From assembly GCA_033763695.1 (NCBI GenBank), contig JANRKB010000001.1:1-30294 (forward strand): a stretch of 30,294 nt of DNA. The letters run 5' to 3'. Positions 7,246-15,814 of this stretch are shown here, one piece after another; position 1 is the first letter of the stretch; each line of letters begins with the position of its first letter. The notes below the pieces were generated by a model that was not told the origin of the DNA, made no database searches, and saw only the letters and a program-made list of their open reading frames with translations. The translations under genes and the position numbers were made by a program. This DNA is from JANRKB01 sp033763695 (GTDB taxonomy: Bacteria; Planctomycetota; Phycisphaerae; Phycisphaerales; UBA1924).

Positions 7246-8580
7246 TCAGGCATCGCGGAAGAGTGCGACGCACGCGGTGTGCCCGTGCAGGAACGCACTG
7301 CCGCCAACCGGGCCGATTTCGCCGCCGGCGAAGAAGCCCGCGAGCGGCAGCGTGCTTGAGCCGGGCTCGATCGTCGTGCCGCCTTTGCTGAGGCTCTCGC
7401 CGCCGGGGACGGGACGGAACGCCTTGGCGACGCCGCCGGCATCGTGGCTCGGGCGATCGAACATGCGACTGCCGCGACCGTTGCAGGTGACGAGTAGTGC
7501 GCCCGCGGGCGGTTCGTGCAGGCGCTGGGCGTCGAGCAGCAGCGAGAGGTCTTCTGACGCGGTTTGTGCGTCGCGATAGTGCAGTTGCACGGTTTGTCCG
7601 GCGCGGAGCAAGTCGGCGACGGCGATCGCGCCGAGGTTGCGATCGATGCCGAGCACGCCGCGGATCAGGAAGTCATCGCGCCCGAAACGCTGCTTGTACT
7701 CATTGATGACGCGACCGACAAAGAGCCCGCCTTGGAGTTTGGTGCGCTCGTCTTCGCCGAGTTCTTCGATCATCTCCTGCACCACGCTGACGGCATTGCG
7801 TCCGGCGAGTTCAAGGATGACGTTGCCGCGGACCTTGGTGATGACGACCGGCTTGCCGAACGGGCGGCAGCCTTGGCTGATGAGCGTGTCAACGCGCACC
7901 GGGCCGGAGACCGTGACGCCGACGAGCCCTGAGCGCGTGACGTGGTTGTTGGCGATGAGCACGTTGCCGCCGGGGGTGCGGCCGCCGGAGGCGAGCCCGC
8001 CGAGGATCGGGGGCAGTGGGTCGCGCCAGCCAGCGCTGGTCGGCGCGTCGCCGTCGACATTCGCGGGCACGGTCGCGGCTTCGCGCATCGCGCGGCGCAC
8101 GGCGTTGTTGATTGTGGTGAGCAGGCCGCCGACGGGAACCGTGAAGGGATCGGCGAAGAGGAACGATGCCCGGGTCTCGGGCGTGATGCCCATTTCGCTC
8201 GCGATCGCACGTTCGATCTCGGGCTTCGGCTCAGCGACGGGTAGCATGCTCTCGCCAGTGAAGACACGCAGGCCCGTGCCCGGCATGCGGCAAAGCAGCA
8301 GCGACATGCCCGCGGCACGCTCGATCTCGGTGTCGCCGCCGATGACGCCCTCGGCGGACACGCCCAGCAGCGCACGCGCGCCGACGTGATCACGGATCAT
8401 CTCCGCGCACGCGGCGATCTTGTCACAATGCTGCGGCGAGTAGAAGAGAAACGCCAAGTCCGCCGGCCGATGCTCGAGCCCGACCTCGGCCGCCTCCAGC
8501 ACTTGGCGTGCGGCGACCAGCGTGTCAACGTGTGTCGACAAGCCATGCCCGAAACGAAGTTGAGACGTATTGCCCGGCAC
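7246..8580 (-). CDS. FIST-domain protein (FIST N + FIST C), putative small-molecule sensor
   Basis: FIST (F-box and intracellular signal transduction) proteins are predicted cytoplasmic sensors of small ligands such as amino acids. This 444-residue protein has the N-terminal FIST half (about 35-240, with LLGVSAEGVIGG near 72) and the C-terminal half ending in PLAGFFAGGEIGPVGG and FLHGHTACVALF, both family hallmarks. No signal peptide, membrane segment, kinase or DNA-binding domain is present, so it is a stand-alone sensor. The only fitting start is GTG at 8578-8580. It has no Shine-Dalgarno; instead a TACAAT -10 box ends 9 bases upstream, which suggests a leaderless or near-leaderless mRNA. 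The gene has its own promoter downstream of the dehydrogenase operon. Confidence 0.85.
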   Translation of the reverse strand: MPGNTSQLRFGHGLSTHVDTLVAARQVLEAAEVGLEHRPADLAFLFYSPQHCDKIAACAEMIRDHVGARALLGVSAEGVIGGDTEIERAAGMSLLLCRMPGTGLRVFTGESMLPVAEPKPEIERAIASEMGITPETRASFLFADPFTVPVGGLLTTINNAVRRAMREAATVPANVDGDAPTSAGWRDPLPPILGGLASGGRTPGGNVLIANNHVTRSGLVGVTVSGPVRVDTLISQGCRPFGKPVVITKVRGNVILELAGRNAVSVVQEMIEELGEDERTKLQGGLFVGRVINEYKQRFGRDDFLIRGVLGIDRNLGAIAVADLLRAGQTVQLHYRDAQTASEDLSLLLDAQRLHEPPAGALLVTCNGRGSRMFDRPSHDAGGVAKAFRPVPGGESLSKGGTTIEPGSSTLPLAGFFAGGEIGPVGGSAFLHGHTACVALFRDA

Positions 8581-8589
8581 TTGGAAGCG

Positions 8590-8595
8590 ATTGTA
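8590..8595 (-). promoter_or_regulatory. Possible -10 box of the FIST gene
   Basis: On the - strand TACAAT matches the -10 consensus at 5 of 6 positions and ends 9 bases before the GTG start. A weak -35 candidate TTCAGA lies 17 bases further upstream. Transcription would begin at or within a few bases of the start codon. Confidence 0.35.
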
Positions 8596-8685
8596 CCACG
8601 ATTGTCAAGAAGTCTGAAGCGATCCTGAAACAACGCAGCCAGTTCCGGGATCAACCGGGCGAACGCGGCATGTGAGATGGCGGAC

Positions 8686-10989
8686 TCACGGCCTGGGAAT
8701 GGCCTGGAGCGTGTAGTACGCCGTGGTGTGCAGCAGGCCGGGCTTCTCGCCGCCGTCCTCGGCCTGAGCGACGCGCACGCCGGGCATCGACAGTTCATGG
8801 ACGTATCCCATGCCGCCCGAACGCAGCCCGTCGACCTTGAGTCGCACGACGGTGGGGCTTTCGACGATTGGCGTGACGGTGCATGGCTTGGTGTCCATCT
8901 CCGCCGAGCCATACGCGGCGTGGTACTCGTAGGTGTAGCTTGTCATCGCATAGGACGATGGATTGCTCGCGGTCGCCGGATCGACGGGCTTGGTGAACGT
9001 GAGCCGGAAGCCATCGGGCGTGGCGTTCATGGTGAGCACTTCGAACGGCACTTCGCCGGACCACTTCATGCGTTCGACGCCGTAGCGATTGCGTCCGATC
9101 GAGCCCCAGCCACGATCGGTCTGACCAATGAACATTGAACCATCCGCGCCCCACGCGAGACGATTGACGCCGCACTGCAGGCCCTTGCGGAAGGGGAACG
9201 CCGCGCCTTGGTAGAGCGTGCGTCCTTCTTGCCCGGTGACTTTCTCCAGCGCGACGCGGGTGACGAGGCAGTGGGTTTGATCACCGACGAAGACTTGGCC
9301 GTTGAAGGGCCCGAAGGAACCCGCGGCAGGATTCACACCGGCGCGAGCATCGCGCCAGTCGTCCGTGTTGGGCGCGTAGAGGAAGTCGGCCGCCGACTGG
9401 CCGAGCTTCTGATACGGGAACCAGATCGTCGCGGGTTGAACGGGCGGCTCGGGGTCGCCGGGGTTGCGCCCGGTGCGCCAGCGCAGGCCCGCCGGGTGGC
9501 CCATGAAGGCGCCGGGCTCGAGCTGGCTCATGCGATTGGTACCGACGTAATCACCTTGGTTGTCGAGATAGAAAATGCTGCCGTCGGCGAACATGCCGAT
9601 GCCGTTGGGCGAGCGCAGGCCGTCACAGACGGGCACCATCTCGCCCTTGGGCGTGATCTTCACGGCCCAACCGCGATAAGGCGCGACGGCCTTACCGAGC
9701 GAGCCGCAGAAGCCGACGTTGAGCGTGACCCACGCGTTGCCCTCGCGATCGAACTTGGGTCCGAAGGCGAACTCGTGATAGTTGCCACTGACGCCCCACG
9801 AGTCGTTCACGGTTTCATAGCGATCGGCCTTCCAATCGCCGTCATCGTCGGTGAGTCGCGTGAGTTCGCCTCGCTGGACGCAGTAGACGCTGACGCGCTG
9901 GGCCTCGACATCGCCGACGCCCTCGCGGCGGACGGCAAGCCCGAGCGGCTCGTGCAGGCCCGTGGCGAAGAGCGTGAACTTGGGCGCAACCGGCGGTTCA
10001 TCATTCGCGTGGTCGATGATCCATACGTCGCCGCGGCGGGTGCAGACGATCGGTCGGCCGTCGGGCAGCACGTCAAGCCCGCCGACTTCAAGCACGACTT
10101 CGTCGGGCAGCGGAATGGTGAAGACGGGGTAGTAGCGTGCCTCGGGAGATGTGGGGAAGTCCACGTCGAGGTGATACGCGATCAGCGCATCGAGGTAACT
10201 GTCGAGCGGCGGGCGGCGATCGATGCGGAACGCGAAGTCGCCCTTGTGCTGCACGATTTTGGCGAGCAGGTGGTTGACACCCTTCTTCAGATCGAGCGTG
10301 ACTTTGTTCTCGCCGATCGTCAGCCCGCGGCGTTCGTCGGCATCGACCAGCAGTTTGCCGTTGAGCCAGAAACGCAGGCCGTCGTCACTGCCCATCGCGA
10401 TGCCGACGCTGCAATCCGCGTCGCAGGTGACCTGGGCATAGGCGTACGCAACCGCTTCATCGATCGCGCCCTTGGGGCTCATCGCGTTGAAGTTGACGAT
10501 GCGACCGCTGATGTCGCCCTGCGGCATCCACTCGACCTTGATGCCGCCCGCGCCGGCGAAGGTGCGCGACAGATCAAGCCCCGGGCCGCCCGCGGCGAGT
10601 TTGCCGAGTTCGTCCTCGACGGGGAGCGGCATCGCGAGTTTGCCTTGGCTGCCGCCTTCGAGCGCGAAGTTCGTGGCGACGTACCAGCCGCCCCAGTGGG
10701 CGCTGCTGGGGAAGAGTTGCTCGAGCACCGCCGCCTCGGTTGCTTCGCGCGTGGCGAGCTTGCGATAGATCGCCGAGCCGATCTTGATTTCGGGCGCGGC
10801 GGGCTTGGGGTTACCCGCGCTGGTGACGGCCTGCTGTTGCTGCTGCGGCGTCTGCGGCTCGGGGCGATCTTGTGCCGACGCGACGCCCGCACCCAGAATC
10901 GCAACACCGATCGTCGCGGCCCGTGCGAAGATACGCGGGCAGATCAACGATTGTGAAAACGCACGCCAAGAGGAGTGGCTGGTGTTCAT
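8686..10989 (-). CDS. PVC-type putative dehydrogenase: PA14-like domain plus beta-propeller
   Basis: This 767-residue exported protein resembles the 'putative membrane-bound dehydrogenase' group abundant in planctomycetes, related to soluble PQQ-type sugar dehydrogenases. It starts with a signal peptide ending GAGVASA-QD (about 40). A PA14-like sugar-binding segment with GSDDGLRFWLNGKLL follows (about 60-245). A six-bladed-propeller region (about 260-660) includes GLDVLPDGRPIVCTRRGDVW, YHEFAFGPKFDREGNAW and RSPNGIGMFADGSIFY. A C-terminal Ig-like segment covers about 670-767. It has no CXXCH heme site of its own. AAGGAG precedes the ATG by 7 bases, and the start overlaps the stop of the upstream heme lipoprotein gene by four bases (ATGA), so the two are translationally coupled. 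The heme protein is the natural electron acceptor. Substrate and cofactor cannot be told from sequence. Confidence 0.75.
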   Translation of the reverse strand: MNTSHSSWRAFSQSLICPRIFARAATIGVAILGAGVASAQDRPEPQTPQQQQQAVTSAGNPKPAAPEIKIGSAIYRKLATREATEAAVLEQLFPSSAHWGGWYVATNFALEGGSQGKLAMPLPVEDELGKLAAGGPGLDLSRTFAGAGGIKVEWMPQGDISGRIVNFNAMSPKGAIDEAVAYAYAQVTCDADCSVGIAMGSDDGLRFWLNGKLLVDADERRGLTIGENKVTLDLKKGVNHLLAKIVQHKGDFAFRIDRRPPLDSYLDALIAYHLDVDFPTSPEARYYPVFTIPLPDEVVLEVGGLDVLPDGRPIVCTRRGDVWIIDHANDEPPVAPKFTLFATGLHEPLGLAVRREGVGDVEAQRVSVYCVQRGELTRLTDDDGDWKADRYETVNDSWGVSGNYHEFAFGPKFDREGNAWVTLNVGFCGSLGKAVAPYRGWAVKITPKGEMVPVCDGLRSPNGIGMFADGSIFYLDNQGDYVGTNRMSQLEPGAFMGHPAGLRWRTGRNPGDPEPPVQPATIWFPYQKLGQSAADFLYAPNTDDWRDARAGVNPAAGSFGPFNGQVFVGDQTHCLVTRVALEKVTGQEGRTLYQGAAFPFRKGLQCGVNRLAWGADGSMFIGQTDRGWGSIGRNRYGVERMKWSGEVPFEVLTMNATPDGFRLTFTKPVDPATASNPSSYAMTSYTYEYHAAYGSAEMDTKPCTVTPIVESPTVVRLKVDGLRSGGMGYVHELSMPGVRVAQAEDGGEKPGLLHTTAYYTLQAIPRP

Positions 10990-13979
10990 GGCTTGGCTCC
11001 TTGGGCAGGTGTTGGCGTGGGGGCAGGCTTCGGCGGAGTTGTCGGCGCGGCTTTGGCCGTGCCGACGACGAGTGTGATCGTGACATCGCCGGGGTTCTTG
11101 GGTGTCACCTTGAGGATCGCGCGGCCTGCGAGATCGACCTTTGCCACCTCGGCATTGTCGACACGCGCGACGTCGGCGTCCTTACCCGCATTGAGCCAGA
11201 TCGGTGTCGCATTGTGGTTGCTGACGGTGATGCGCCGCGAGAATAGGCGACCCTTCGTCTGCGTTGGACCGAACCACTCGCGAATTGTGACCTCGCGCGT
11301 GGCCGCGGCGTCGCCGCTTACACGCAGCGTCTGTACAAACGTGGGCTCACGTTTGGCGTTGAACTCGTAGCCCTTGAAGTGCGTGCCCGCATCGGGGCCG
11401 GTTGCGTCAGGCCAGGTCGTCACGTCGGCGGCAATGAGAATCGCCGGGCCGTCGGGCGCGGACCACACTTGCGGGCCTTGGCCGTCGGCCTTCATGCCGC
11501 CGCGGCCGCGCCATGCGCTGCTCGCGTCCACGAACTCGCCGGTCCACGCGTCACGCAGTCGCACCTGATCAGCGTCGAAGCCAAAGTGGGGTCCATTGCC
11601 GGGGTAACCGACCGCGATGCCGCGGCTGCCCGCGTCCTTGAGGAACGTGCGGAAGACTAGAGGTGTGGTGTTGGGCTTGAGGGCCAGCCCCGCATCGACC
11701 TTGATCCCTTCGGGCAGCGGTGCGAACTCGCCCTGCTGGAAGTAGGCCCAGAGCGCTTCGATCTGCTTGGTCGCCTCGCCGCCGAGGATCGACGTTGCGG
11801 CGCTGTTGCCCGTCACCCAGAACGCGGGCATGCGCGTGCCGGGCTTGAAGCGTGTCGGTGCATGGGCGTACGAGTTGAACCACGAGAAGCGGAGCCGCTC
11901 GCCGAACGATGTGATCGCCGGGCCCGGCGTGCCGGCGGGCGGATGATCGCCGACGACGTGGCACGAGATGCAGTTGAGCCCTTTCTCGCCGACGATCGCG
12001 CGGCCCGCCGCTGCGAGTTCAGGCCCCGCGGGAGGCTCGGGTTCCTGCACATCGGGCGCGATGCCTTCGAGACGCGCGAGGTACTCGACGATGCCGGGCA
12101 GATTGGCGGCGCCGAACTGCGGCATGCGCGTAGCCATGTAGGGCCGGGCCACGCCGCCGTCGTGCAGCACCTGACGCATCCACTGCGTCGTGAGTTTCCA
12201 GCCCGCGTTTGTGAGTCGAGGCGGGATGCGTCCTTCGTTGCCGAGTTCGACATCGTTCAGCGTTGTGAAGTACGCCCACAGTGATTCATCTGGTCCGCCG
12301 ATGCCTTCCTTGGTGTGGCACGCGCGGCAGTTGAGCGCGGTGAAGATCGCCTTGCCGCTTTCGAGCGTCGCCGCGGCCTTGACGCTCGGGAGCGCCTTGA
12401 TCGCCGCCGCCAGCGCACGCCGGTCATCGTCGCTCAGGGTGTAGCGCGGCGTGTCTTTGTCCGACGGATCAAGACAGCCCTGATAGTTCTCAACGCGACC
12501 GGCAAGATCCTTGAGCGACGGTGCCTTGAGCGTGACGTCGAGCTTGGGCGTGTTGGGTCCAGCGCCGTGGCACGCGTTGCAGCCGTGGCTGACGAACGCG
12601 GCCTTGCCTGTCTCGACCTTGGCCGGGTCCACCACGAATGCCGCGGGCGCGACGCGAGCGCCGGATGCGTCACGCCTGGTCCAGGTGTGAACGAGGTAGT
12701 TGGCGAGCAGGTCGGCGTCTTCGGGGCCGAGCTTCATGTCAGGCATGCGACCCGAGGGATGGGCCTTCAGCGGCTCGCGCAGAAACGCGCTCAGTGCGAC
12801 GGGACGCCACTTGTCAGTCAGATCGCCGAACGGCGCGGCAACCTTGGCCTTGGGACGTTCGTTGGGCTGGCTCGAGTTGTCGAGCGCGGCAGCGGGTGAC
12901 TCCAGCGGACCGTGGCACGCGATGCAGCCGACGCTGTGATAGATCTGCCGTCCCGCGCCGAGCACTGGCCGCTCGTTCGCGACCGGTTGATTGTCGTCGC
13001 TTGCGTTGTAGTAGGGCGCGACGAGGTAGTGTGTGATGGCTTCGGCGTCCACGGCGTGGGAGCCGCCATGACCTCCGTGCCCGCTGTGGCCCGCCGCACC
13101 CGCCGGGTGAAGCGTCGGCATGCCGCTGCCGGGCTTGACGCTCTGCGGATCGGCGATCCACTTCATGAGCCACTGTGGACTGGCGCGGCGGCCGATCTCT
13201 TCAAGAATCGGTGCCTTGCGCGCGGGAATGAGGCTCGCGACATTCTCCGGTGGTGCGTGACACGCGACGCAGTTCAGTTCGCCCAGCAGCACGCGGCCGC
13301 GGGCCGCGTCCTCGGCCTTGGCGACTGCGTCGATCGCAAACTTCGGCACAGTCGTGCTCTCGACGGGGATCGGCTCGGGCTTGAAGCCGGTGATATCACC
13401 GACGCGCTTGCGCTCCCACATTGTGCGCATGCGGCACGCGCCGCCGCCGCGCCGCGTGAACTTGGCGGTCAGCGTGAGCGTGCCCTGCGGCAGGGTGACC
13501 CAGTTGCCTCCGACGACTCCATCTGCCGTCGCATTGAAGACGGTGACCGGTTCGATCACACCCGCGCGGAGCGCCTTGAACTCGACCGAACCGCCGGCGA
13601 TCTCAACGAAGAATCGGTAGTCGCCTGCCTCGGCCACGTTGAGCGTCGTGGTGAAGCTTGCGGTTTGATTCTCCGGCGGCACCAGCGACGACAGGCTGTC
13701 GCCCTTGTCCGCGGCAAACGCGGCGAATGGGGCGTGCAGCGTGCTCTCGACGCCCGAGCCGCGCACGACCATCGCCCATCCCGGCGGGAGCGTGCCCTTG
13801 AATGGCGCGGGCGTGGGCGGGGCAGAATCAGACGTTGCCGCAGTTGTGGCCGTCGCCGCGGTTGAAATGACGGCGAGCGTGGCCTCGCCGTCGCGGCCAT
13901 CGCAGCCGGTGAGCGACGCCGCGCCGGCGAGGAGGATGCAAGACCAGATCGCCGCGGGGCGGTTCGGACGGTGCGTCAT
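10986..13979 (-). CDS. Pentaheme cytochrome c lipoprotein, partner of the downstream dehydrogenase
   Basis: This 997-residue protein carries a lipobox LTGC (C26), so it should be lipid-anchored outside the cytoplasmic membrane. Residues 60-195 form a beta-rich, PA14/CBM-like segment. Five CXXCH heme sites follow at C237, C352, C467, C551 and C670, each starting a c-type module. MP-type Met ligands are visible after four of them (M287, M412, M619, M717); the third module lacks one. A His/Gly-rich loop HSGHGGHGGSH lies at 298-308 between hemes 1 and 2. The C-terminal 240 residues are beta-rich and end in a Pro/Ala/Thr tail. ATG 13977-13979 has AGGGAG five bases upstream; an in-frame start at 14015 would hide the lipoprotein signal. 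It probably passes electrons from the propeller dehydrogenase to the respiratory chain. The gene is divergent from the aldehyde dehydrogenase (148 bp). Confidence 0.85.
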   Translation of the reverse strand: MTHRPNRPAAIWSCILLAGAASLTGCDGRDGEATLAVISTAATATTAATSDSAPPTPAPFKGTLPPGWAMVVRGSGVESTLHAPFAAFAADKGDSLSSLVPPENQTASFTTTLNVAEAGDYRFFVEIAGGSVEFKALRAGVIEPVTVFNATADGVVGGNWVTLPQGTLTLTAKFTRRGGGACRMRTMWERKRVGDITGFKPEPIPVESTTVPKFAIDAVAKAEDAARGRVLLGELNCVACHAPPENVASLIPARKAPILEEIGRRASPQWLMKWIADPQSVKPGSGMPTLHPAGAAGHSGHGGHGGSHAVDAEAITHYLVAPYYNASDDNQPVANERPVLGAGRQIYHSVGCIACHGPLESPAAALDNSSQPNERPKAKVAAPFGDLTDKWRPVALSAFLREPLKAHPSGRMPDMKLGPEDADLLANYLVHTWTRRDASGARVAPAAFVVDPAKVETGKAAFVSHGCNACHGAGPNTPKLDVTLKAPSLKDLAGRVENYQGCLDPSDKDTPRYTLSDDDRRALAAAIKALPSVKAAATLESGKAIFTALNCRACHTKEGIGGPDESLWAYFTTLNDVELGNEGRIPPRLTNAGWKLTTQWMRQVLHDGGVARPYMATRMPQFGAANLPGIVEYLARLEGIAPDVQEPEPPAGPELAAAGRAIVGEKGLNCISCHVVGDHPPAGTPGPAITSFGERLRFSWFNSYAHAPTRFKPGTRMPAFWVTGNSAATSILGGEATKQIEALWAYFQQGEFAPLPEGIKVDAGLALKPNTTPLVFRTFLKDAGSRGIAVGYPGNGPHFGFDADQVRLRDAWTGEFVDASSAWRGRGGMKADGQGPQVWSAPDGPAILIAADVTTWPDATGPDAGTHFKGYEFNAKREPTFVQTLRVSGDAAATREVTIREWFGPTQTKGRLFSRRITVSNHNATPIWLNAGKDADVARVDNAEVAKVDLAGRAILKVTPKNPGDVTITLVVGTAKAAPTTPPKPAPTPTPAQGAKP

Positions 13980-14127
13980 CGGTTCTCCCTGCCCGCGTGG
14001 GGCGGCATGGCACAAGGTTGCAAGGCGACCCGGCCATGGAATCAGGGCAGACTACCCGAATTGTGCGAAGCGTTCACGAGGAGTCGTACCATTGCTCCGC
14101 GTCAGGTCCGACGCTCGCGAGGCTCCA

Positions 14128-15645
14128 ATGTCCAGCACGAACCATGTCGTCGAACATGCTCCCGCCTCCAACGCCGCGCCCGCAGGCACGCGCTCGCCGG
14201 CGGGGTGGGATTACGCACCCGCGCCCGAGACCGTCAAGGTCGCGATCGCGCCGCGCTACGGGCACTTCATCAACGGCAAGTTCGTGGACCCCAAGACGGA
14301 GAAGGCCGCGGGCCCCGCGTACTTCGCGACGATCAATCCCGCGACGGAAGGCAAGCTCAGCGAGGTCGCGCAGGGGAGCGACGCCGACGTCGACGCCGCG
14401 GTGAAGGCTGCGGAGAAGGCATTGCCCGCGTGGAGCGGTCTTGCGCCGACGGAGCGGGCCAAGTACATCTTCCGCATCGCACGCCGCATCCAGGAACGGG
14501 CGCGCGAACTGGCGATCCTCGAGACGATGGACGGCGGCAAGCCGATCAAGGAATCGCGTGATGTCGACGTGCCCACTGCCGCGGCTCACTTCTTCTATCA
14601 CGCAGGCTGGGCCGACAAACTGCAGTACGCGTTCCCCGGGCGCACGCCGCGCCCCGTCGGCGTCTGCGGCCAGATCATCCCGTGGAACTTCCCACTGCTG
14701 ATGGCGGCGTGGAAGGTCGCGCCCGCCCTCGCCTGCGGCAACACGGTTGTCCTCAAGCCCGCCGAGACCACGCCGCTGACAGCGTTGCGACTGGCCGAGA
14801 TCATTCAAGAGTGCGGTCTGCCGCCGGGCGTTGTGAACATCGTCACGGGTGATGGGCGCACGGGGGCGGCGCTCGTCAATCACCCGCGCATCCACAAGGT
14901 CGCCTTCACCGGCAGCACCGACGTGGGCAAACGCATCGCCAAGGCCGTCGCGGGCAGCGGCAAGCGTCTCACGCTTGAACTGGGCGGCAAGAGCGCGAAC
15001 ATCATCTTTGAAGACGCGAGCATCGATCAGGCCGTGGAGGGAATCGTCAGCGGCATCTACTTCAATCAGGGCCAAGTGTGCTGCGCTGGCTCGCGCCTGT
15101 TCGTGCAAGAGCCCATCGTTGAGGAAGTGACGCACAAGCTGCGGCTGCGGCTGGCCGCCCTGCGCGTGGGCGACCCGATGGACAAGAACACCGATGTCGG
15201 CGCGATAAACCATGCGGCACAACTGAGCCGTATCCGCTCGTACCTTGAGGCTGGCCCTCGAGAGGGCGCGACGCTGCACGAAGTGAACCACTCGAAGTTG
15301 CCCGAGAAGGGCTTCTGGTGTCGCCCGTGCTTCTTCACGGGCGTGCAGCCGAGTCACTTGATCGCACGCGAAGAGATCTTCGGGCCGGTGCTGGCCGTGC
15401 TCAGCTTCCGCACGCCTGACGAGGCGATCCTGCGGGCCAACAACACGCCCTACGGCCTGGCGGCGGGTGTGTGGACCGACAAGGGCAGCAAGATCTTCGA
15501 CGTGAGCCGCAAGCTCAAGGCGGGCGTCGTGTGGATGAACACGTACAACAAGTTTGATCCCGCCTCGCCGTTCGGCGGCTTCAAGGAATCGGGCTTCGGC
15601 CGCGAGGGCGGCATGCAGGGTCTGCGTGCGTACGTGAACGTGTGA
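14128..15645 (+). CDS. NAD(P)+-dependent aldehyde dehydrogenase
   Basis: This 505-residue cytoplasmic enzyme should oxidise aldehydes to carboxylic acids. The full ALDH fold is present: oxyanion-hole N187 in IPWNFPL, cofactor-binding K210 in KPAETTPL, Rossmann-loop FTGSTDVGK (260-268), base E284 in LELGGKS, catalytic C318 in GQVCCAGSR, and EEIFGPVL (415-422). It resembles the ALDH1/2-like class of broad-range enzymes; the physiological aldehyde is not evident. The first 35 residues are an Ala/Pro-rich extension before the family core. ATG 14128 was chosen for GAGG five bases upstream; the open frame extends to 13705 but is antisense to the cytochrome gene. It is divergent from the heme lipoprotein/dehydrogenase operon, which hints, weakly, at a shared oxidation pathway. 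Confidence 0.92.
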   Translation: MSSTNHVVEHAPASNAAPAGTRSPAGWDYAPAPETVKVAIAPRYGHFINGKFVDPKTEKAAGPAYFATINPATEGKLSEVAQGSDADVDAAVKAAEKALPAWSGLAPTERAKYIFRIARRIQERARELAILETMDGGKPIKESRDVDVPTAAAHFFYHAGWADKLQYAFPGRTPRPVGVCGQIIPWNFPLLMAAWKVAPALACGNTVVLKPAETTPLTALRLAEIIQECGLPPGVVNIVTGDGRTGAALVNHPRIHKVAFTGSTDVGKRIAKAVAGSGKRLTLELGGKSANIIFEDASIDQAVEGIVSGIYFNQGQVCCAGSRLFVQEPIVEEVTHKLRLRLAALRVGDPMDKNTDVGAINHAAQLSRIRSYLEAGPREGATLHEVNHSKLPEKGFWCRPCFFTGVQPSHLIAREEIFGPVLAVLSFRTPDEAILRANNTPYGLAAGVWTDKGSKIFDVSRKLKAGVVWMNTYNKFDPASPFGGFKESGFGREGGMQGLRAYVNV

Positions 15646-15657
15646 TTCCTATCGCGT

Positions 15658-15685
15658 GCGTCCGCGGTCACGCGTTTGCGGACGC
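15658..15685 (+). terminator. Hairpin after the aldehyde dehydrogenase gene
   Basis: GCGTCCGC (15658-15665) pairs perfectly with GCGGACGC (15678-15685) across a 12-base loop, 13 bases after the stop. There is no clear U-run, so termination is only possible, not shown. Confidence 0.35.
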
Positions 15686-15814
15686 GCACACACAAAGTCC
15701 GGAAAAACTCGAATCGCCAAGGCCCCGTCGTTGCGTCGACATCCAGCATGGCGGGGCGGGTCTTGGCACGCGTGTGCCGCCCGTCGCGTCGAGTTTCACG
15801 CGAAGGAGCGCGAT

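Noticed and set aside
8600..8612. Perfect TTGACA on the - strand as the -35 box of the FIST gene
   Set aside because: It lies only 7 bases from TACAAT and no -10 box sits at 16-18 bases, so the pair cannot work as a standard promoter.
9208..10956. 582-codon open frame on + opposite the dehydrogenase
   Set aside because: It is a composition shadow of the propeller gene, which has signal peptide, ribosome site and coupled start.
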